From: Carboxylicivirga sp.
Lineage (GTDB): Bacteria; Bacteroidota; Bacteroidia; Bacteroidales; Marinilabiliaceae
Reading direction: 5' to 3'
Length of the DNA: 64,000 bases
Assembly: GCA_025210475.1 (NCBI GenBank)
Contig: JAOARW010000009.1
Span: 1-64,000, forward strand
The position numbers and the translations under genes were made by a program. The first letter of the stretch is position 1; the number at the start of each line of letters is the position of its first letter. Of this stretch, positions 1 through 10,965 are shown piece after piece. Under the pieces are notes generated by a model. The model had not been told where the DNA came from. It ran no database searches and saw only the letters and a program-made list of their open reading frames with translations.

Positions 1-2037
1 GGGTTATTGCGCCGTGCAAGTCCATAAGGTGGGGATTTGAGCGTATTAAATAAGATGAAACACCTTTTAGCGTGCCTATAGGTATCCAATCCTATCTGGA
101 AAGTTTGGTCAGACACCAGAAGCGAGTCTTGCATAGTCATCAGAGATGCTGGCATGAAGCGTAGGCAGCGAGTACTGAAGGTATATCATAGCCTCGAAAG
201 ATTATTGATTGTTCGAGTATTAACGTTTAACCCCGTTGGTACCATACCGGAATGACGATAATGACAAGGATTACTGGTCGGACCGGGGTCTTAGGGTCTA
301 TCAAAGGTACATCAGGCACGCATGGGAACACGGGAGAGCCTCCTGCCTCCACACGAACATCGGGAACTATGGATTGCCCGAACAGAATCAATCCAGATCG
401 GTCATGTAAGTACATCCACATGGCAAGATGTTAAGAACAAGAGGTGTACCGTATGTGGTATCCAAATCGAGCGAAAGCGAAGAGACGGAGAAGGGCAAAG
501 GCAGTCTTAGCACCTCCATAGTACCGTTTGAAAGCTGGGAAATCAGTCCCATGAAAGCCAGTGATTAGGGAAGGGAAAACTTGGGATAGTCTTTATCCTA
601 AGGGGTGCCTTAAGCAGGGGCTGTAACTTAGAAACATTAAATGTACCAGCGACATGAGTAAAAAGATGTCAACACAAGAGTTGCAGATAGCAGAACGAGC
701 AGAGAAATACAAGGATGAACCATTGACGAACCTGACTCAGTTTATAACAGAAGGGATGCTGCATAATATTTATCAAAGCGGACTGAATAAAAATAGCAGT
801 TCAGGCGTAGATGGTAAATACTGGCATACCTACAGTTTAGAGGCTCAGTTTCGTCTGCCAGAACTGTTATCGGAGTTCAAAAGCGGCAAGTATCGTGCAC
901 CCTTAATACGCAGGGTGTTTATCCCCAAGGGTAGGACAGGAAAACGTCCACTGGGTATCCCCACGATTGAGGATAAGATACTTCAGGAGAGTGTTCGGCG
1001 TGTGTTAACACCAATCTATGAAGTCGATTTTAAGGACTTTTCATACGGTTTCAGGGCAGGTCGATCGGCACACCAGGCCGTTGAATATCTGTTCAGTGAA
1101 GTAAGCTTTAAAGGGTTGCACTACATAATAGATGCCGACATAAAGGACTTCTTTGGGAGTATGGATCATGGTTTGTTGCGCGGATTTCTCGATCTCAGGG
1201 TTAAGGATGGTGTGATCCGCACGATGGTTAACAAGTGGCTAAAAGCGGGGATTCTGGAAGGGGATCAAGTGACTTATCCCGAAAACGGAAGCCCACAGGG
1301 GGGATTGATATCACCTTTGTTAAGCAATGTTTATCTCCATTATGTGTTAGATGTTTGGTTTTCGGAACAGATTCAACCCTTACTGGCAGGGGCCAGTGCA
1401 ATAGTCCGCTATGCTGATGATTTTGTATTGTGTTTTAGAAATAAATTAGATGCAGTCAAGGTTATGGAGGTTCTACCAAAGCGGTTCAGGAAATACCATC
1501 TTGAACTCCACCCGGATAAAACCAAAATAGTAAACCTTAACAGCCAACGAGGAAAAGGCGACAGGAGTTTTGATTTTCTTGGTTTTACACATTATCTGGG
1601 ATCAAGCCGTAAAGGTACCCGGGTTTTAAAACGTAAAACGAGCCGTCAGAAACTGACGATAGCCTTAAATAAGACACGAGACTGGATCATTAAGAACAGG
1701 CATAGAAAACTGAAGGAAATAGTCTTTAATTTGAACAGAAAACTGGTAGGACATTATAGTTATTATGGCATCACGTTTAATAGCAGAAGTGTCAATAGTT
1801 ACTATGTTCAGGTAAGGTGTATTTTGCATAAATGGTTGAACCGACGGGGAGGCAAGAAAGTCTGGAATTGGGCAAGATATAGTAAGCTAATATCAGATTG
1901 GCTACCATTATCCCGCCCAAAGATTTATCACTCATTCGTGCAAGCGAAACCTGTTTAGGAGGAACCGTATGCGGGAAATCCGCTCGTACGGGTCTGTGAG
2001 GGAGCGGTAAGGTAACGAACCGCTCTACTCGGAGAAT
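1..2037 (+). mobile_element. Group II intron (5' end outside or at window edge)
   Basis: A retroelement intron whose RNA is a self-splicing ribozyme and whose internal ORF helps splicing and mobility. The first 650 bases are GC-richer than the surroundings, have no credible gene and fit ribozyme domains I-III. Domain V is recognisable right after the ORF stop (about 1959-1994): paired CCGTA/TACGG, an inner GCGG/CCGC stem and a GAAA loop. Domain VI follows (about 1996-2030) as a GAGCGG/CCGCTC hairpin with a bulged A at about 2027, which predicts a 3' splice site near 2035. No GUGYG-type 5' end is seen, so the left boundary is probably just off the window. The intron lies between whatever is to the left and the atpC terminator. 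Exon-binding sites and subclass were not assigned. Confidence 0.85.
654..1958 (+). CDS. ltrA: Group II intron reverse transcriptase/maturase
   Basis: The intron-encoded protein, 434 residues, translated from intron domain IV. It binds the intron RNA, aids splicing and copies the intron into DNA. The N-terminal two thirds are a reverse transcriptase: LGIPTIEDKILQE block, DADIKDFFGSMDH (first catalytic Asp), GSPQGGLISPLLSN, and the YADD catalytic motif near residue 253, followed by the DFLGF thumb-proximal motif. The C-terminal about 110 residues match maturase domain X (GHYSYYG and NSYYVQVRCILHKWL regions). No HNH/zinc-finger endonuclease domain follows; the protein ends about 10 bases before domain V, so mobility would be endonuclease-independent, as for many bacterial introns. 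The frame is intact, so the element may be active. Confidence 0.95.
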   Translation: MSKKMSTQELQIAERAEKYKDEPLTNLTQFITEGMLHNIYQSGLNKNSSSGVDGKYWHTYSLEAQFRLPELLSEFKSGKYRAPLIRRVFIPKGRTGKRPLGIPTIEDKILQESVRRVLTPIYEVDFKDFSYGFRAGRSAHQAVEYLFSEVSFKGLHYIIDADIKDFFGSMDHGLLRGFLDLRVKDGVIRTMVNKWLKAGILEGDQVTYPENGSPQGGLISPLLSNVYLHYVLDVWFSEQIQPLLAGASAIVRYADDFVLCFRNKLDAVKVMEVLPKRFRKYHLELHPDKTKIVNLNSQRGKGDRSFDFLGFTHYLGSSRKGTRVLKRKTSRQKLTIALNKTRDWIIKNRHRKLKEIVFNLNRKLVGHYSYYGITFNSRSVNSYYVQVRCILHKWLNRRGGKKVWNWARYSKLISDWLPLSRPKIYHSFVQAKPV

Positions 2038-2135
2038 TCTGTTTCGGATAACTCGAGGCAATATGCAGAATACATAATCAATCGTTCTTTTTTGTTGTAG
2101 GTAATGGTGGAATTCTGCAGCATAAGTTATGTTAC

Positions 2136-2163
2136 AAAAAATCCCGGCTGTAGGCCGGGATTT
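2136..2163 (-). terminator. Rho-independent terminator of the atpDC operon
   Basis: Perfect 10-bp inverted repeat AAATCCCGGC/GCCGGGATTT (2139-2148 and 2154-2163) with a 5-base loop. Read on the minus strand the hairpin is followed by a T run (complement of the A tract at 2136-2141). It lies about 30 bases past the atpC stop and closes the minus-strand operon. The group II intron ends about 100 bases further on. Confidence 0.9.
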
Positions 2164-2191
2164 AAGTACTGTAGTAATATGTTTTTATCTC

Positions 2192-2445
2192 TTATGCTTC
2201 TTTATGAATCAGGATTGTTACTTTGTTATTTTCACACTCCAGCACACCGCTTATGCAGTTAAAGAATTCTTCACGACCTGTTTTCCCAATAACACGAATT
2301 TGCCCTTCGGTAAGTACCGAAATAATTGGTGCGTGATTTTTAAGTAAGGTAAACTGCCCCTTATCGCCAGGAACGGTTACTAAACCAACAGGTTCATCGT
2401 AAATCACTTTTTCAGGTGTTACTATTTCGCAATACAGATCTTCCA

Positions 2446-2446
<1 letters not shown>
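2192..2446 (-). CDS. atpC: F1Fo ATP synthase epsilon subunit, short form
   Basis: Epsilon subunit of the F1 rotor stalk, coupling gamma rotation to the Fo ring at the cytoplasmic face of the inner membrane. The 84 residues cover only the N-terminal beta-sandwich (VPGDKGQFTLLKNHAPIIS is typical). The C-terminal two-helix inhibitory arm of about 50 residues found in E. coli AtpC is absent. Short forms like this are usual in Bacteroidota, so I do not read it as a truncation by the nearby intron. Its ATG overlaps the atpD stop by one base (TAATG), suggesting translational coupling. No other atp gene follows; a terminator does. Confidence 0.95.
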
Positions 2447-3984
<1,538 letters not shown>

Positions 3985-3994
3985 TTAATGTTCC

Positions 3995-4969
3995 TTATCG
4001 GGAACGCTCAATCAGTTGAATTGCAAACTGACGGAGTTCTTCTTTCATGCTTTCACGGCCATTAACCTGCTTAAGTGCATCAATTGCCTTGTCAAAGTAA
4101 AAGGTCATTTTTTCTTTCGCCAGCTTATCAACATTGAGCGAGCTATAAATACTACGAACCTTCTCAATCTTTTCATCGGCATTAAATTCACTTGCATTTA
4201 TCCAAGTCATAAGTTCGTGATGCAATGAACCCGACGCCAATTGTAACGCATTAAGTAATAAAAATGTTTTCTTGTTCGCAACAATATCTCCACCAATTGC
4301 TTTTCCGAAAGTTTCGATGTTGCCATACACATCCAGAAAGTCGTCCTGAAGCTGGAAGGCCAAACCAATATTTTCACCAAACTGATAAAGTAAGTCAGCA
4401 TCTTGTTCGCTTGCTCCTCCTATTATCGCTCCTGTTTTTAAACTGGCTGCCAGTAAAACCGCAGTTTTCAATCGGATCATGGTCAGGTAATCCTCCACTT
4501 TTACATCATCACGCGTTTCAAACTCCATATCGTACTGCTGACCTTCGCATACTTCAATGGCGGTTTGACTGAATAAATCCAAAACTGGTTTTAGCTGATT
4601 GCCATTGATTTCGCTTGCGTATTGATAGGCTTTAATCAGCATGGCATCGCCTGATAATATACCGGTATTTTCATCCCACTTTTTATGTACTGTTGGTTGA
4701 TTTCTTCGAACATCCGCATTGTCCATTATGTCGTCATGAAGCAAGGTGAAGTTATGAAAGATCTCCAGTGACAAACTTGGACGAAGCGCTTTTTCAACAT
4801 CATCGCTAAATAAGTAGCATCCGGCCAGGCAGAGAGTTGGTCGAATACGCTTGCCACCCATCCCCATAACATACTCAATGGGTTCGTATAAGCCTTTGGG
4901 TTCAACTACAAATTGCTGCTGACTCAGCTCTTTCTCAACAAGTTTTTGAAGATCGGTTATTTTGTACAT
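3995..4969 (-). CDS. Trans-polyprenyl diphosphate synthase
   Basis: All-alpha prenyltransferase that condenses isopentenyl diphosphate with an allylic diphosphate. The first Asp-rich motif LLHDDIMDNADVRR and the second FQLQDDFLDVYG are intact, with the GGKRIRP substrate-binding motif near the N terminus. An ATG at 4969 is preferred; a longer frame to 4999 would need a TTG start and overlap the exporter gene, while 4969 leaves an 11-base gap. The residue five places before the first DDxxD is Phe, which in archaeal-type enzymes limits the product to about C20, so a C15-C20 product is more likely than a long quinone side chain; this is inference. It lies in one minus-strand run with the RND exporter upstream and atpDC downstream. 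Confidence 0.92.
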   Translation of the reverse strand: MYKITDLQKLVEKELSQQQFVVEPKGLYEPIEYVMGMGGKRIRPTLCLAGCYLFSDDVEKALRPSLSLEIFHNFTLLHDDIMDNADVRRNQPTVHKKWDENTGILSGDAMLIKAYQYASEINGNQLKPVLDLFSQTAIEVCEGQQYDMEFETRDDVKVEDYLTMIRLKTAVLLAASLKTGAIIGGASEQDADLLYQFGENIGLAFQLQDDFLDVYGNIETFGKAIGGDIVANKKTFLLLNALQLASGSLHHELMTWINASEFNADEKIEKVRSIYSSLNVDKLAKEKMTFYFDKAIDALKQVNGRESMKEELRQFAIQLIERSR

Positions 4970-4979
4970 AAACTGCGAT

Positions 4980-7376
4980 TTAATCTTTTTTTCGTTCAAT
5001 TTTCAATTCTTCCAACTCAATGTCTTCATCCTCATCGTAGATGTGCAAAAGAGGTTCTTTAAACGATTGGTTCGTTATCGACTTCTCTAATGTTAATAAT
5101 AACGCCGGAAGAAGAATAAGGTTGGAAAACAAGGCTATTAATAAGGTGACTGCTACCAAAACACCTAGAGCAACCGTGCCACCAAACTGCGAAACACTAA
5201 ATATACCAAAGCCAAAAAACAGGATGATGGACGTGTAAATCATACTAACGCCAGTCTCCTTTAATGCCAGCACAACCGCTGCACGTATACTCCAGTTGGT
5301 TTCTGACAGTTCCTGTCGATATTTGGCGAGGTAATGAATGGTGTCGTCCACACTAATACCAAAAGCAATACTAAATACCAAAATGGTTGATGGCTTGATT
5401 GGTATATGGAAGAAGCCCATTAAAGCGGCGGTCATTATTAAAGGAAAAATATTTGGTATTAAAGATACCAGCACCATTCGCTTAGACGAGAACATCCAGG
5501 CCATAAATGAGGCGATAAGTACCACTGCCAGTAATAAACTGGTAAATAAGTTTCTCACCAGGTAGTCGGTTCCTTTAAAAAATACCACACTTGCTCCGGT
5601 GAGGGATGTGTAATACTTATCGGAGGGGAATACTTTATTAATTGTCTCACGAATTTTTCCATCCAATATGGCCATCTCTGTTGTACCAATATCTTTCATT
5701 CGGAAACTCAAACGAGCCCGTTGTTTGGTGGAGTCGATAAAAGTGGTGACTAAACCGTTGTTGGCTGCCCCGGTATTACTTCTGTTCACATAGGAAAGGA
5801 TAAAGTTTCGTTCCTGACTGCTTGGTACTTTAAAATGGCTTTGTTTACCATTGTAAAAGGCCTGACGGGCAAATTTAACTACCTCTACCATCGAAAGCGG
5901 ATGAGAAATCGCATCAAACTCTTTAAGTTCTTCCTGCAGTTTATCCATGCGCTTCAGGTTGCTGCCTGAAATTGCTTTATTGGGTTTTTTGGTGTCGATC
6001 ATTAATTCCAGTGGCATCAAACCATTGAAATTCTCCTCGAAAAATTTCAGATCGACATATAGCGGATCATCATGTGGTATGTCGTCGAGCATAAAACCAG
6101 TGGTTTTAATCTTTGAGATACCAATAAAACCTAAAACCAACATCACACCAGCTACCCAATAAACTTTGGTGCGGTGGTTCAACGAAATTTTAACCAATCC
6201 ATTAACAGCCTTTCCAACAATCTGGTTGTCGAGGTGATTCAGGTGGCGCTCCTTGGGGCCATCCAGGAAGCTGAAGATGATTGGTATCAGGAAGATGGAC
6301 AATACAAATACCACCATAATGTTGATGGCGGCGATAATACCAAACTCAACTAATATTTTACTGCTGGTAAATACAAAAGTAGCAAAGCCCGAAGCTGTGG
6401 TAAGGTTTGTTAAGAAAGTGGCATTACCAATCTTGCGAATAACTCTTTGTAAAGCCTTGATTTTATTTTTATGCTTGCGGTATTCCTGATGATACTTATT
6501 TAATAAAAAAACCGAGTTGGGGATTCCGATTACAATAATCAGTGGCGGAATCATTCCTGTAAGAATGGTGATTTTATAGCCAAATAGCGCCTGGATGCCT
6601 AATGCCCAGATAACAGCAATGCCAACCACCAACATGGAAAACATAACCACTTTGAAAGAGCGGAAAAACAGGAAGATAATCAGTGCAGTAATACCCAAGG
6701 CCAGAAAGATAAACATATTGAGTTCTTTCTTGATCATTTCGGCAGTGACCACCCGAATAAATGGTAAACCCGAATAATGAATCTCGCGCTTATTCTTTTC
6801 TACAAATTGTTTTCCTGCCTCCTGGATGTCGTTAACCAGCTTGACGCGTCTTTTGCTGTGTAAAATTTCATCATCCAGAGATATCGCCATCAAATAGGCA
6901 TCGCTGCTTTTGTTGTATAAAAGCTCTTTGTAGAATGGCAGGCTGTAAAATACCGACTTTAACGAATCCAGATCGGTTTGATATTCCACTGTCTCCGGAA
7001 AAATGGGTTCAATCTCAAAGTTCTTTTCTTTACTGTTTTTTTTCAGGTTGTAGGATTGTCCAACGGAGAAAACGGAGGTAACACCTTCCACCTCCAGTAA
7101 GGATTTCGAAAAATCCTGCCAGGCGTTGAAATCATCCAGTTCGAAGAAATCTTCGTTTTGAATGCCGACAATGATCATGTTGCCTTCGTTACCATATATA
7201 TCCAGAAAGTTCTCGTACTCCACATAGGTGGGGTCATCTTCGGGTAATAATGGTGCATATTGATACGACATCTCAATTTGCCGCGACATAATGCCCATAA
7301 AGACCGTTATCAAAAACAATACTCCTAAAATCGCTATCCGGTTGCGCAGTATAAAACGTGCTATATTAATCCACAT
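4980..7376 (-). CDS. RND/MMPL-family membrane exporter
   Basis: A 798-residue inner-membrane protein of the RND superfamily (MMPL/HAE3-like). It shows the family's two-fold layout: one N-terminal membrane helix (about residues 10-30), a periplasmic domain (about 40-215), a bundle of five helices (about 220-370, with a sterol-sensing-like stretch ILTGMIPPLIIVIGIPNSV), then a sixth helix, a second periplasmic domain (about 430-610) and a second bundle (about 620-760). The segment FSIAFGISVDDTIHYLAKY is the conserved helix carrying the proton-relay Asp residues. Such proteins export lipids, hopanoids, pigments or other hydrophobic compounds by proton motive force. The cargo is unknown; the adjacent prenyl synthase makes an isoprenoid-linked substrate conceivable. 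The C terminus is a charged cytosolic tail rich in E/D/K. Confidence 0.9.
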   Translation of the reverse strand: MWINIARFILRNRIAILGVLFLITVFMGIMSRQIEMSYQYAPLLPEDDPTYVEYENFLDIYGNEGNMIIVGIQNEDFFELDDFNAWQDFSKSLLEVEGVTSVFSVGQSYNLKKNSKEKNFEIEPIFPETVEYQTDLDSLKSVFYSLPFYKELLYNKSSDAYLMAISLDDEILHSKRRVKLVNDIQEAGKQFVEKNKREIHYSGLPFIRVVTAEMIKKELNMFIFLALGITALIIFLFFRSFKVVMFSMLVVGIAVIWALGIQALFGYKITILTGMIPPLIIVIGIPNSVFLLNKYHQEYRKHKNKIKALQRVIRKIGNATFLTNLTTASGFATFVFTSSKILVEFGIIAAINIMVVFVLSIFLIPIIFSFLDGPKERHLNHLDNQIVGKAVNGLVKISLNHRTKVYWVAGVMLVLGFIGISKIKTTGFMLDDIPHDDPLYVDLKFFEENFNGLMPLELMIDTKKPNKAISGSNLKRMDKLQEELKEFDAISHPLSMVEVVKFARQAFYNGKQSHFKVPSSQERNFILSYVNRSNTGAANNGLVTTFIDSTKQRARLSFRMKDIGTTEMAILDGKIRETINKVFPSDKYYTSLTGASVVFFKGTDYLVRNLFTSLLLAVVLIASFMAWMFSSKRMVLVSLIPNIFPLIMTAALMGFFHIPIKPSTILVFSIAFGISVDDTIHYLAKYRQELSETNWSIRAAVVLALKETGVSMIYTSIILFFGFGIFSVSQFGGTVALGVLVAVTLLIALFSNLILLPALLLTLEKSITNQSFKEPLLHIYDEDEDIELEELKIERKKD

Positions 7377-7434
7377 TATTTTTCCTTCTACTAAGTTGTT
7401 GTGTAAAAATGATTACAGGGTTTGGTTTAGCGTT

Positions 7435-8478
7435 TTATTTCGGGTCTGACAGGCTTGCAAAAACTTCAATGTCCACTTTTAAATCTCCCTTTAATTGAGC
7501 TTGCAAAAGCGTTAGTTTGTTATAAGTAAGGTTGTCGTTTATTTCTTTTTCCACAAGATTTAAGTCCTTTTCATCACTTATGGTCACTTTTATTTCGTCA
7601 ATGGCTTTGTTAAAACTCAAATTACTTTCTTCTAATAATTTTTTAAGCTGATTAATGCCCGCAGATAATTGCTCCTGTGTTGAGGTTTTTAATTCGTTGC
7701 AAAAGTTTCCGATAATGGAAGTGTTCAAGCCAGGTATACTAGTGATTAGTGTTTCATCTTCATTGGTAACAAGCCGGGCCGTTGGAAATCCATCTTTTGC
7801 ACTAGCGATAAAAGCCGTTACGTATCTGCCTGCATTTACATTGGCATAGCTTTGTAATGGATAGCCATGCTTAAATAATGTAGGATCGAAGTACAATTGA
7901 CGAATCTCATCGAGCGTCTGCAATATATTCCAGCCGGTTGATACTTCTTTACTGTCGCTGTTAATGTCCTCAAGGTAATTTACCTGTCTGGCAATGTGTC
8001 CAAAATGCATCTCCTCATGATCTAAAAGTTGCTCTACAAAATCGAGCGATGATTGAATGCTACGCATGGCATCATTATCCCAGTCAAAGGAAATAGCTCC
8101 CGAAATAACTGTTTTTTCACCATTGTTGTTTATCAGGCTATAATGATGCTTTTGAAAAGTCTTATATTCAAGCTTCTCGGGGCTACTGCAAAGGCTTATT
8201 CTAAAAAGAGCACCTTCACTGCTTTGAACCGGTTTATTTGCAATCAACCTGTGTGCCGGAAGTTCATCCTTATAGATGTTTGAAAGCGCATCGGTAAGTG
8301 TAGAAGAACAGCTGGCATAATCGTCTCGATTGGAGATTGTTGCATAAACCTCAATAAGTGCAACTGATTTTGCAGGAATTTTCAAATCTGATAAAAACGA
8401 AGTTAACTCTTTAGAGATAGCTTCGGGTTTATCCATATATAATAATTGGGCATCTATTTTTAAAGAAGTGTATTTCAT
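7435..8478 (-). CDS. RidA/YjgF-like (chorismatase-like) protein, function unknown
   Basis: 347 residues, no signal peptide or membrane helix. The middle part (HIARQVNYLEDI, then EIRQLYFDPTLFKHGYPLQSYANVNAGRYVTAFIA) resembles the two-part YjgF/RidA-like fold of FkbO/Hyg5-type chorismatases and related Bacteroidota proteins, which carry a similar RQWNYIE...FY...GYPA pattern. The C-terminal 80 residues (KLLEESNLSFNKAIDEIKVTI onward) look like a second RidA-like segment. I cannot identify active-site residues, so activity on chorismate is only a possibility. It is the first gene of the minus-strand run ending in atpC, 58 bases upstream of the exporter, and divergent from the chemosensory block. 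Confidence 0.5.
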   Translation of the reverse strand: MKYTSLKIDAQLLYMDKPEAISKELTSFLSDLKIPAKSVALIEVYATISNRDDYASCSSTLTDALSNIYKDELPAHRLIANKPVQSSEGALFRISLCSSPEKLEYKTFQKHHYSLINNNGEKTVISGAISFDWDNDAMRSIQSSLDFVEQLLDHEEMHFGHIARQVNYLEDINSDSKEVSTGWNILQTLDEIRQLYFDPTLFKHGYPLQSYANVNAGRYVTAFIASAKDGFPTARLVTNEDETLITSIPGLNTSIIGNFCNELKTSTQEQLSAGINQLKKLLEESNLSFNKAIDEIKVTISDEKDLNLVEKEINDNLTYNKLTLLQAQLKGDLKVDIEVFASLSDPK

Positions 8479-8537
8479 TACTAACAGTTAATATTTTAGG
8501 ATTTTATTCCTCTAAAAAATTATAGCAAAAAGCATGG

Positions 8538-8545
8538 CAAAGTTA
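8538..8545 (-). promoter_or_regulatory. Putative -7 box (TAACTTTG) for the 8478 minus-strand gene
   Basis: Minus-strand TAACTTTG matches the Bacteroidota sigma-ABfr -7 consensus TAnnTTTG, about 60 bases before the ATG at 8478. No convincing -33 TTTG element at the usual spacing was found, so this is tentative. Confidence 0.4.
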
Positions 8546-8687
8546 AACGAAATGGCTTAAATAAGGGTTAATCAATTCGGTTTCTTTATGCTGGAAATAA
8601 AATTTGTTAGAGCAAAAAGAAACTTAATAGAGTCAGTTGCGTACCAAAGCGCATTAAGATGTTGAATTTCGTAGGACAGATTTGGTT

Positions 8688-9200
8688 ATGAAAAAAATTT
8701 TATTCTTTCTGGCTTTGCTCACTTTGCCAATAGCCGGACAGGCTCAAATTGCAAAGTTTAAGTCAGTATTTACATTGAGTTTTATCAGGCATGTTGGGTG
8801 GACAGAATCGGCAAAAAAAGGTGATTTTGTTATTGGTGTGGTTCGTGATAAAGAAATTTCAGATTGGCTAACAAAGCTATCAACAGGTAAAAAGTTTGGT
8901 TTTCAGAATGTGGTGATTAAAGAGTTTAAATCGCCCGAAGATGTTGTCGATTGCCAGGTTGTTTATGTTTCATCAAATGTGAATTTTGGAAAACATGCCG
9001 CAACTATTGTTAATAAAGTTAATGGTGGTAGTACGTTGATTATTACCGAATCAGAAGGAGCTTGCAATTCCGGATCGATGATAAACTTTGTGGTTAGAGA
9101 TGATAAACTTAAATTTGAGATTCATAAAGCCAATGCAGCTAAGTTTGGTTTACAAATTAGCTCTAAGCTTGAAGGAATGAAAAATGCAATTAGCTTATAA
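8688..9200 (+). CDS. YfiR-like (DUF4154) periplasmic protein
   Basis: About 170 residues with a clear signal peptide (MKKILFFLALLTLPIAGQAQ). The mature part fits the YfiR/DUF4154 family: an AKFKSVFTLSFIRHVGWTE opening, a VIGVVRDKEISDWL strand-helix, the CQVVYVSSNVNFGK core and a C-terminal NFVVRDDKLKFEIHKANAAKFGLQI region. YfiR-type proteins sit in the periplasm and modulate membrane sensor proteins. Placed 9 bases before the MCP gene, it probably acts as an accessory to that receptor; this is inference from position. The ATG at 8688 is chosen; an in-frame TTG at 8682 is also possible. It is the first gene of the 17-kb chemosensory run. Confidence 0.8.
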   Translation: MKKILFFLALLTLPIAGQAQIAKFKSVFTLSFIRHVGWTESAKKGDFVIGVVRDKEISDWLTKLSTGKKFGFQNVVIKEFKSPEDVVDCQVVYVSSNVNFGKHAATIVNKVNGGSTLIITESEGACNSGSMINFVVRDDKLKFEIHKANAAKFGLQISSKLEGMKNAISL

Positions 9201-9209
9201 AGTTTACAC

Positions 9210-10955
9210 ATGAAAAACATCAAACTGAATATTGCCCAAAAACTTCTTGCCGGGTTTGGAGTCATTCTGTTGCTCATCGTGGTGCAGGGTGTCTGGACAT
9301 TCTCGACTTTAACAAGTAGTAAAACTAAGAATAAAGAGTTAACAGAGCTTTATTCACCGTCGACAGCTAAACTTAATAGTTTGGCTGATGTAGTGAATAA
9401 TACTAAGATGCTTATTCGTAGCTGGGTATTTATCGATACTCAGGAAGGAACACCTGATAAGGTGCGTCTTGGCGAATTACATTCGAAAGATTATGTAGTT
9501 CTTAAGGATGAATTGATTGCTTTGAGTAAACAAGGTTGGGATGCTGAAGATACAATAAAGTTAAATCAGCTTATACATCATGTCGATTCCTTGTTTGAAA
9601 TGCAAAAATACGTCATGAGTAGTCTTAATTCATTTGAAGCCTATGAAGACGCAATGGTTTTGTTTGAAGTAGAACCAATGGTTCAGGAAGGTGGTGAGAT
9701 AATCACGCTAACCGAATCGATTGATGCTGAAATTCAAACATTAACCGCCAAGTACGACGAAGTAACTAAAGAGGCTTTGGATCAGAGTAACAGCAGTTTT
9801 ACTACTTTGCAAGTAGTCATTATCATCATGAGTTTATTGGTGATTGCCGGAGCTTTGCTTACAGCCTATTTACTTTATAATTCGATTGTAGCGCCACTTA
9901 ATAAAGGTGTAACTTTTGCCAAGGCAATTGGAGAAGGTGATTTAACAGCCAAGGTTGATGTGGAGCAGAATGATGAAATCGGAGATCTGGCAAAAGCATT
10001 GGTCGCAATGGCCGATAACCTTAAGAATACGGTTAATGCCATTAAATCGAATGCCGATGACCTTGTAACTTCAAGTTCGCAGTTAAAATCAAGTTCACTG
10101 CAGTTGTCGAAAGGTTCTGCCGATCAGGCTGCATCTGCCGAAGAAGTTTCGACTTCGATCGAAGAGATGGTTGCCAATATCGACCAGAATACCGAGAACT
10201 CAATTCAGACTGAGAAAATTACGGTTGAAACAGCCAAGGATGTTGCCGTAGCCGATAATTTATCTTCGCAAGCTGCAAAGGTGATGAAGGACGTTTCGGA
10301 GAAGATCACCATTATTAGTGATATTGCCTTCCAGACTAATATTTTAGCATTAAATGCAGCAGTAGAAGCAGCACGTGCCGGCGAGCACGGTCGAGGTTTC
10401 TCTGTGGTGGCAGCCGAGGTTAGGAAATTAGCTGAGCGCAGTAAGTCGGCAGCTGATGAAATCGTTTCGCTGGTAGCAACCGGATTAAAGGTATCGACAG
10501 AAGCAGGTGAGAAATCTAAAGCTTTGGTTCCGGATATTGAAAGAACAACACAGTTGATTAAGGAAATATCAGCTGCCAGTATGGAGCAGAAAACAGGTGC
10601 TGAACAGATCAACCTGGCCATGCAGCAGTTAAACATGATTACGCAAGAAAATGCGTCGTCATCGGATGAGTTAACACAAAGCTCAGACCAATTAGCTACC
10701 CTGGCTGATAACCTTAACGAAGCTGTTAGTTACTTTAAAGTCGATAAGAAAGCAAGTACCTCAAAGAAGAAGGAAGAATCAAAGGGAACACAAGCGAAAG
10801 TGAAATTTGAAACTCCAAAGGTGGAGAAGAAAATCAAAGCTGAGCAAGGAAACGGAAAAGCCAAGAGCGAAACGCCAAAAGCGCAGCCGCAAAAGGAAAA
10901 TCCATTTACCAACTTTGATAAAGACTTTGATCTTGATAATTACGAGAAATTTTAA
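9210..10955 (+). CDS. Methyl-accepting chemotaxis protein
   Basis: A 581-residue chemoreceptor. One membrane helix near residues 12-32, a periplasmic four-helix-type domain (about 33-195), a second helix (about 196-222, [21 protein letters not shown]), a HAMP domain (about 223-275, ending [19 protein letters not shown]), and a long coiled-coil signalling domain. The hairpin tip that binds CheA/CheW is intact near residues 372-410 ([36 protein letters not shown]). The C-terminal 70 residues are a Lys/Glu/Pro-rich linker ending [18 protein letters not shown]. No classical NWETF-type CheR-binding pentapeptide is present, although the acidic/aromatic tail could be a substitute. It precedes the STAS, CheY, Hpt and CheA genes. 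Confidence 0.95.
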   Translation: MKNIKLNIAQKLLAGFGVILLLIVVQGVWTFSTLTSSKTKNKELTELYSPSTAKLNSLADVVNNTKMLIRSWVFIDTQEGTPDKVRLGELHSKDYVVLKDELIALSKQGWDAEDTIKLNQLIHHVDSLFEMQKYVMSSLNSFEAYEDAMVLFEVEPMVQEGGEIITLTESIDAEIQTLTAKYDEVTKEALDQSNSSFTTLQVVIIIMSLLVIAGALLTAYLLYNSIVAPLNKGVTFAKAIGEGDLTAKVDVEQNDEIGDLAKALVAMADNLKNTVNAIKSNADDLVTSSSQLKSSSLQLSKGSADQAASAEEVSTSIEEMVANIDQNTENSIQTEKITVETAKDVAVADNLSSQAAKVMKDVSEKITIISDIAFQTNILALNAAVEAARAGEHGRGFSVVAAEVRKLAERSKSAADEIVSLVATGLKVSTEAGEKSKALVPDIERTTQLIKEISAASMEQKTGAEQINLAMQQLNMITQENASSSDELTQSSDQLATLADNLNEAVSYFKVDKKASTSKKKEESKGTQAKVKFETPKVEKKIKAEQGNGKAKSETPKAQPQKENPFTNFDKDFDLDNYEKF

Positions 10956-10965
10956 GTAATAGATA

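Noticed and set aside
1792-2061. 89-residue minus-strand ORF inside the intron 3' end
   Set aside because: Antisense to the maturase and ribozyme domains V-VI; no credible protein features.
7435-8478. Chorismatase in a flexirubin/aryl-polyene pigment cluster with the RND exporter
   Set aside because: No ketosynthase, DarA/DarB or acyl-carrier genes are nearby, and active-site residues could not be confirmed.
10205-10636. 143-residue minus-strand ORF within the MCP gene
   Set aside because: Mirror of the conserved MCP signalling domain; composition is that of an antisense shadow.
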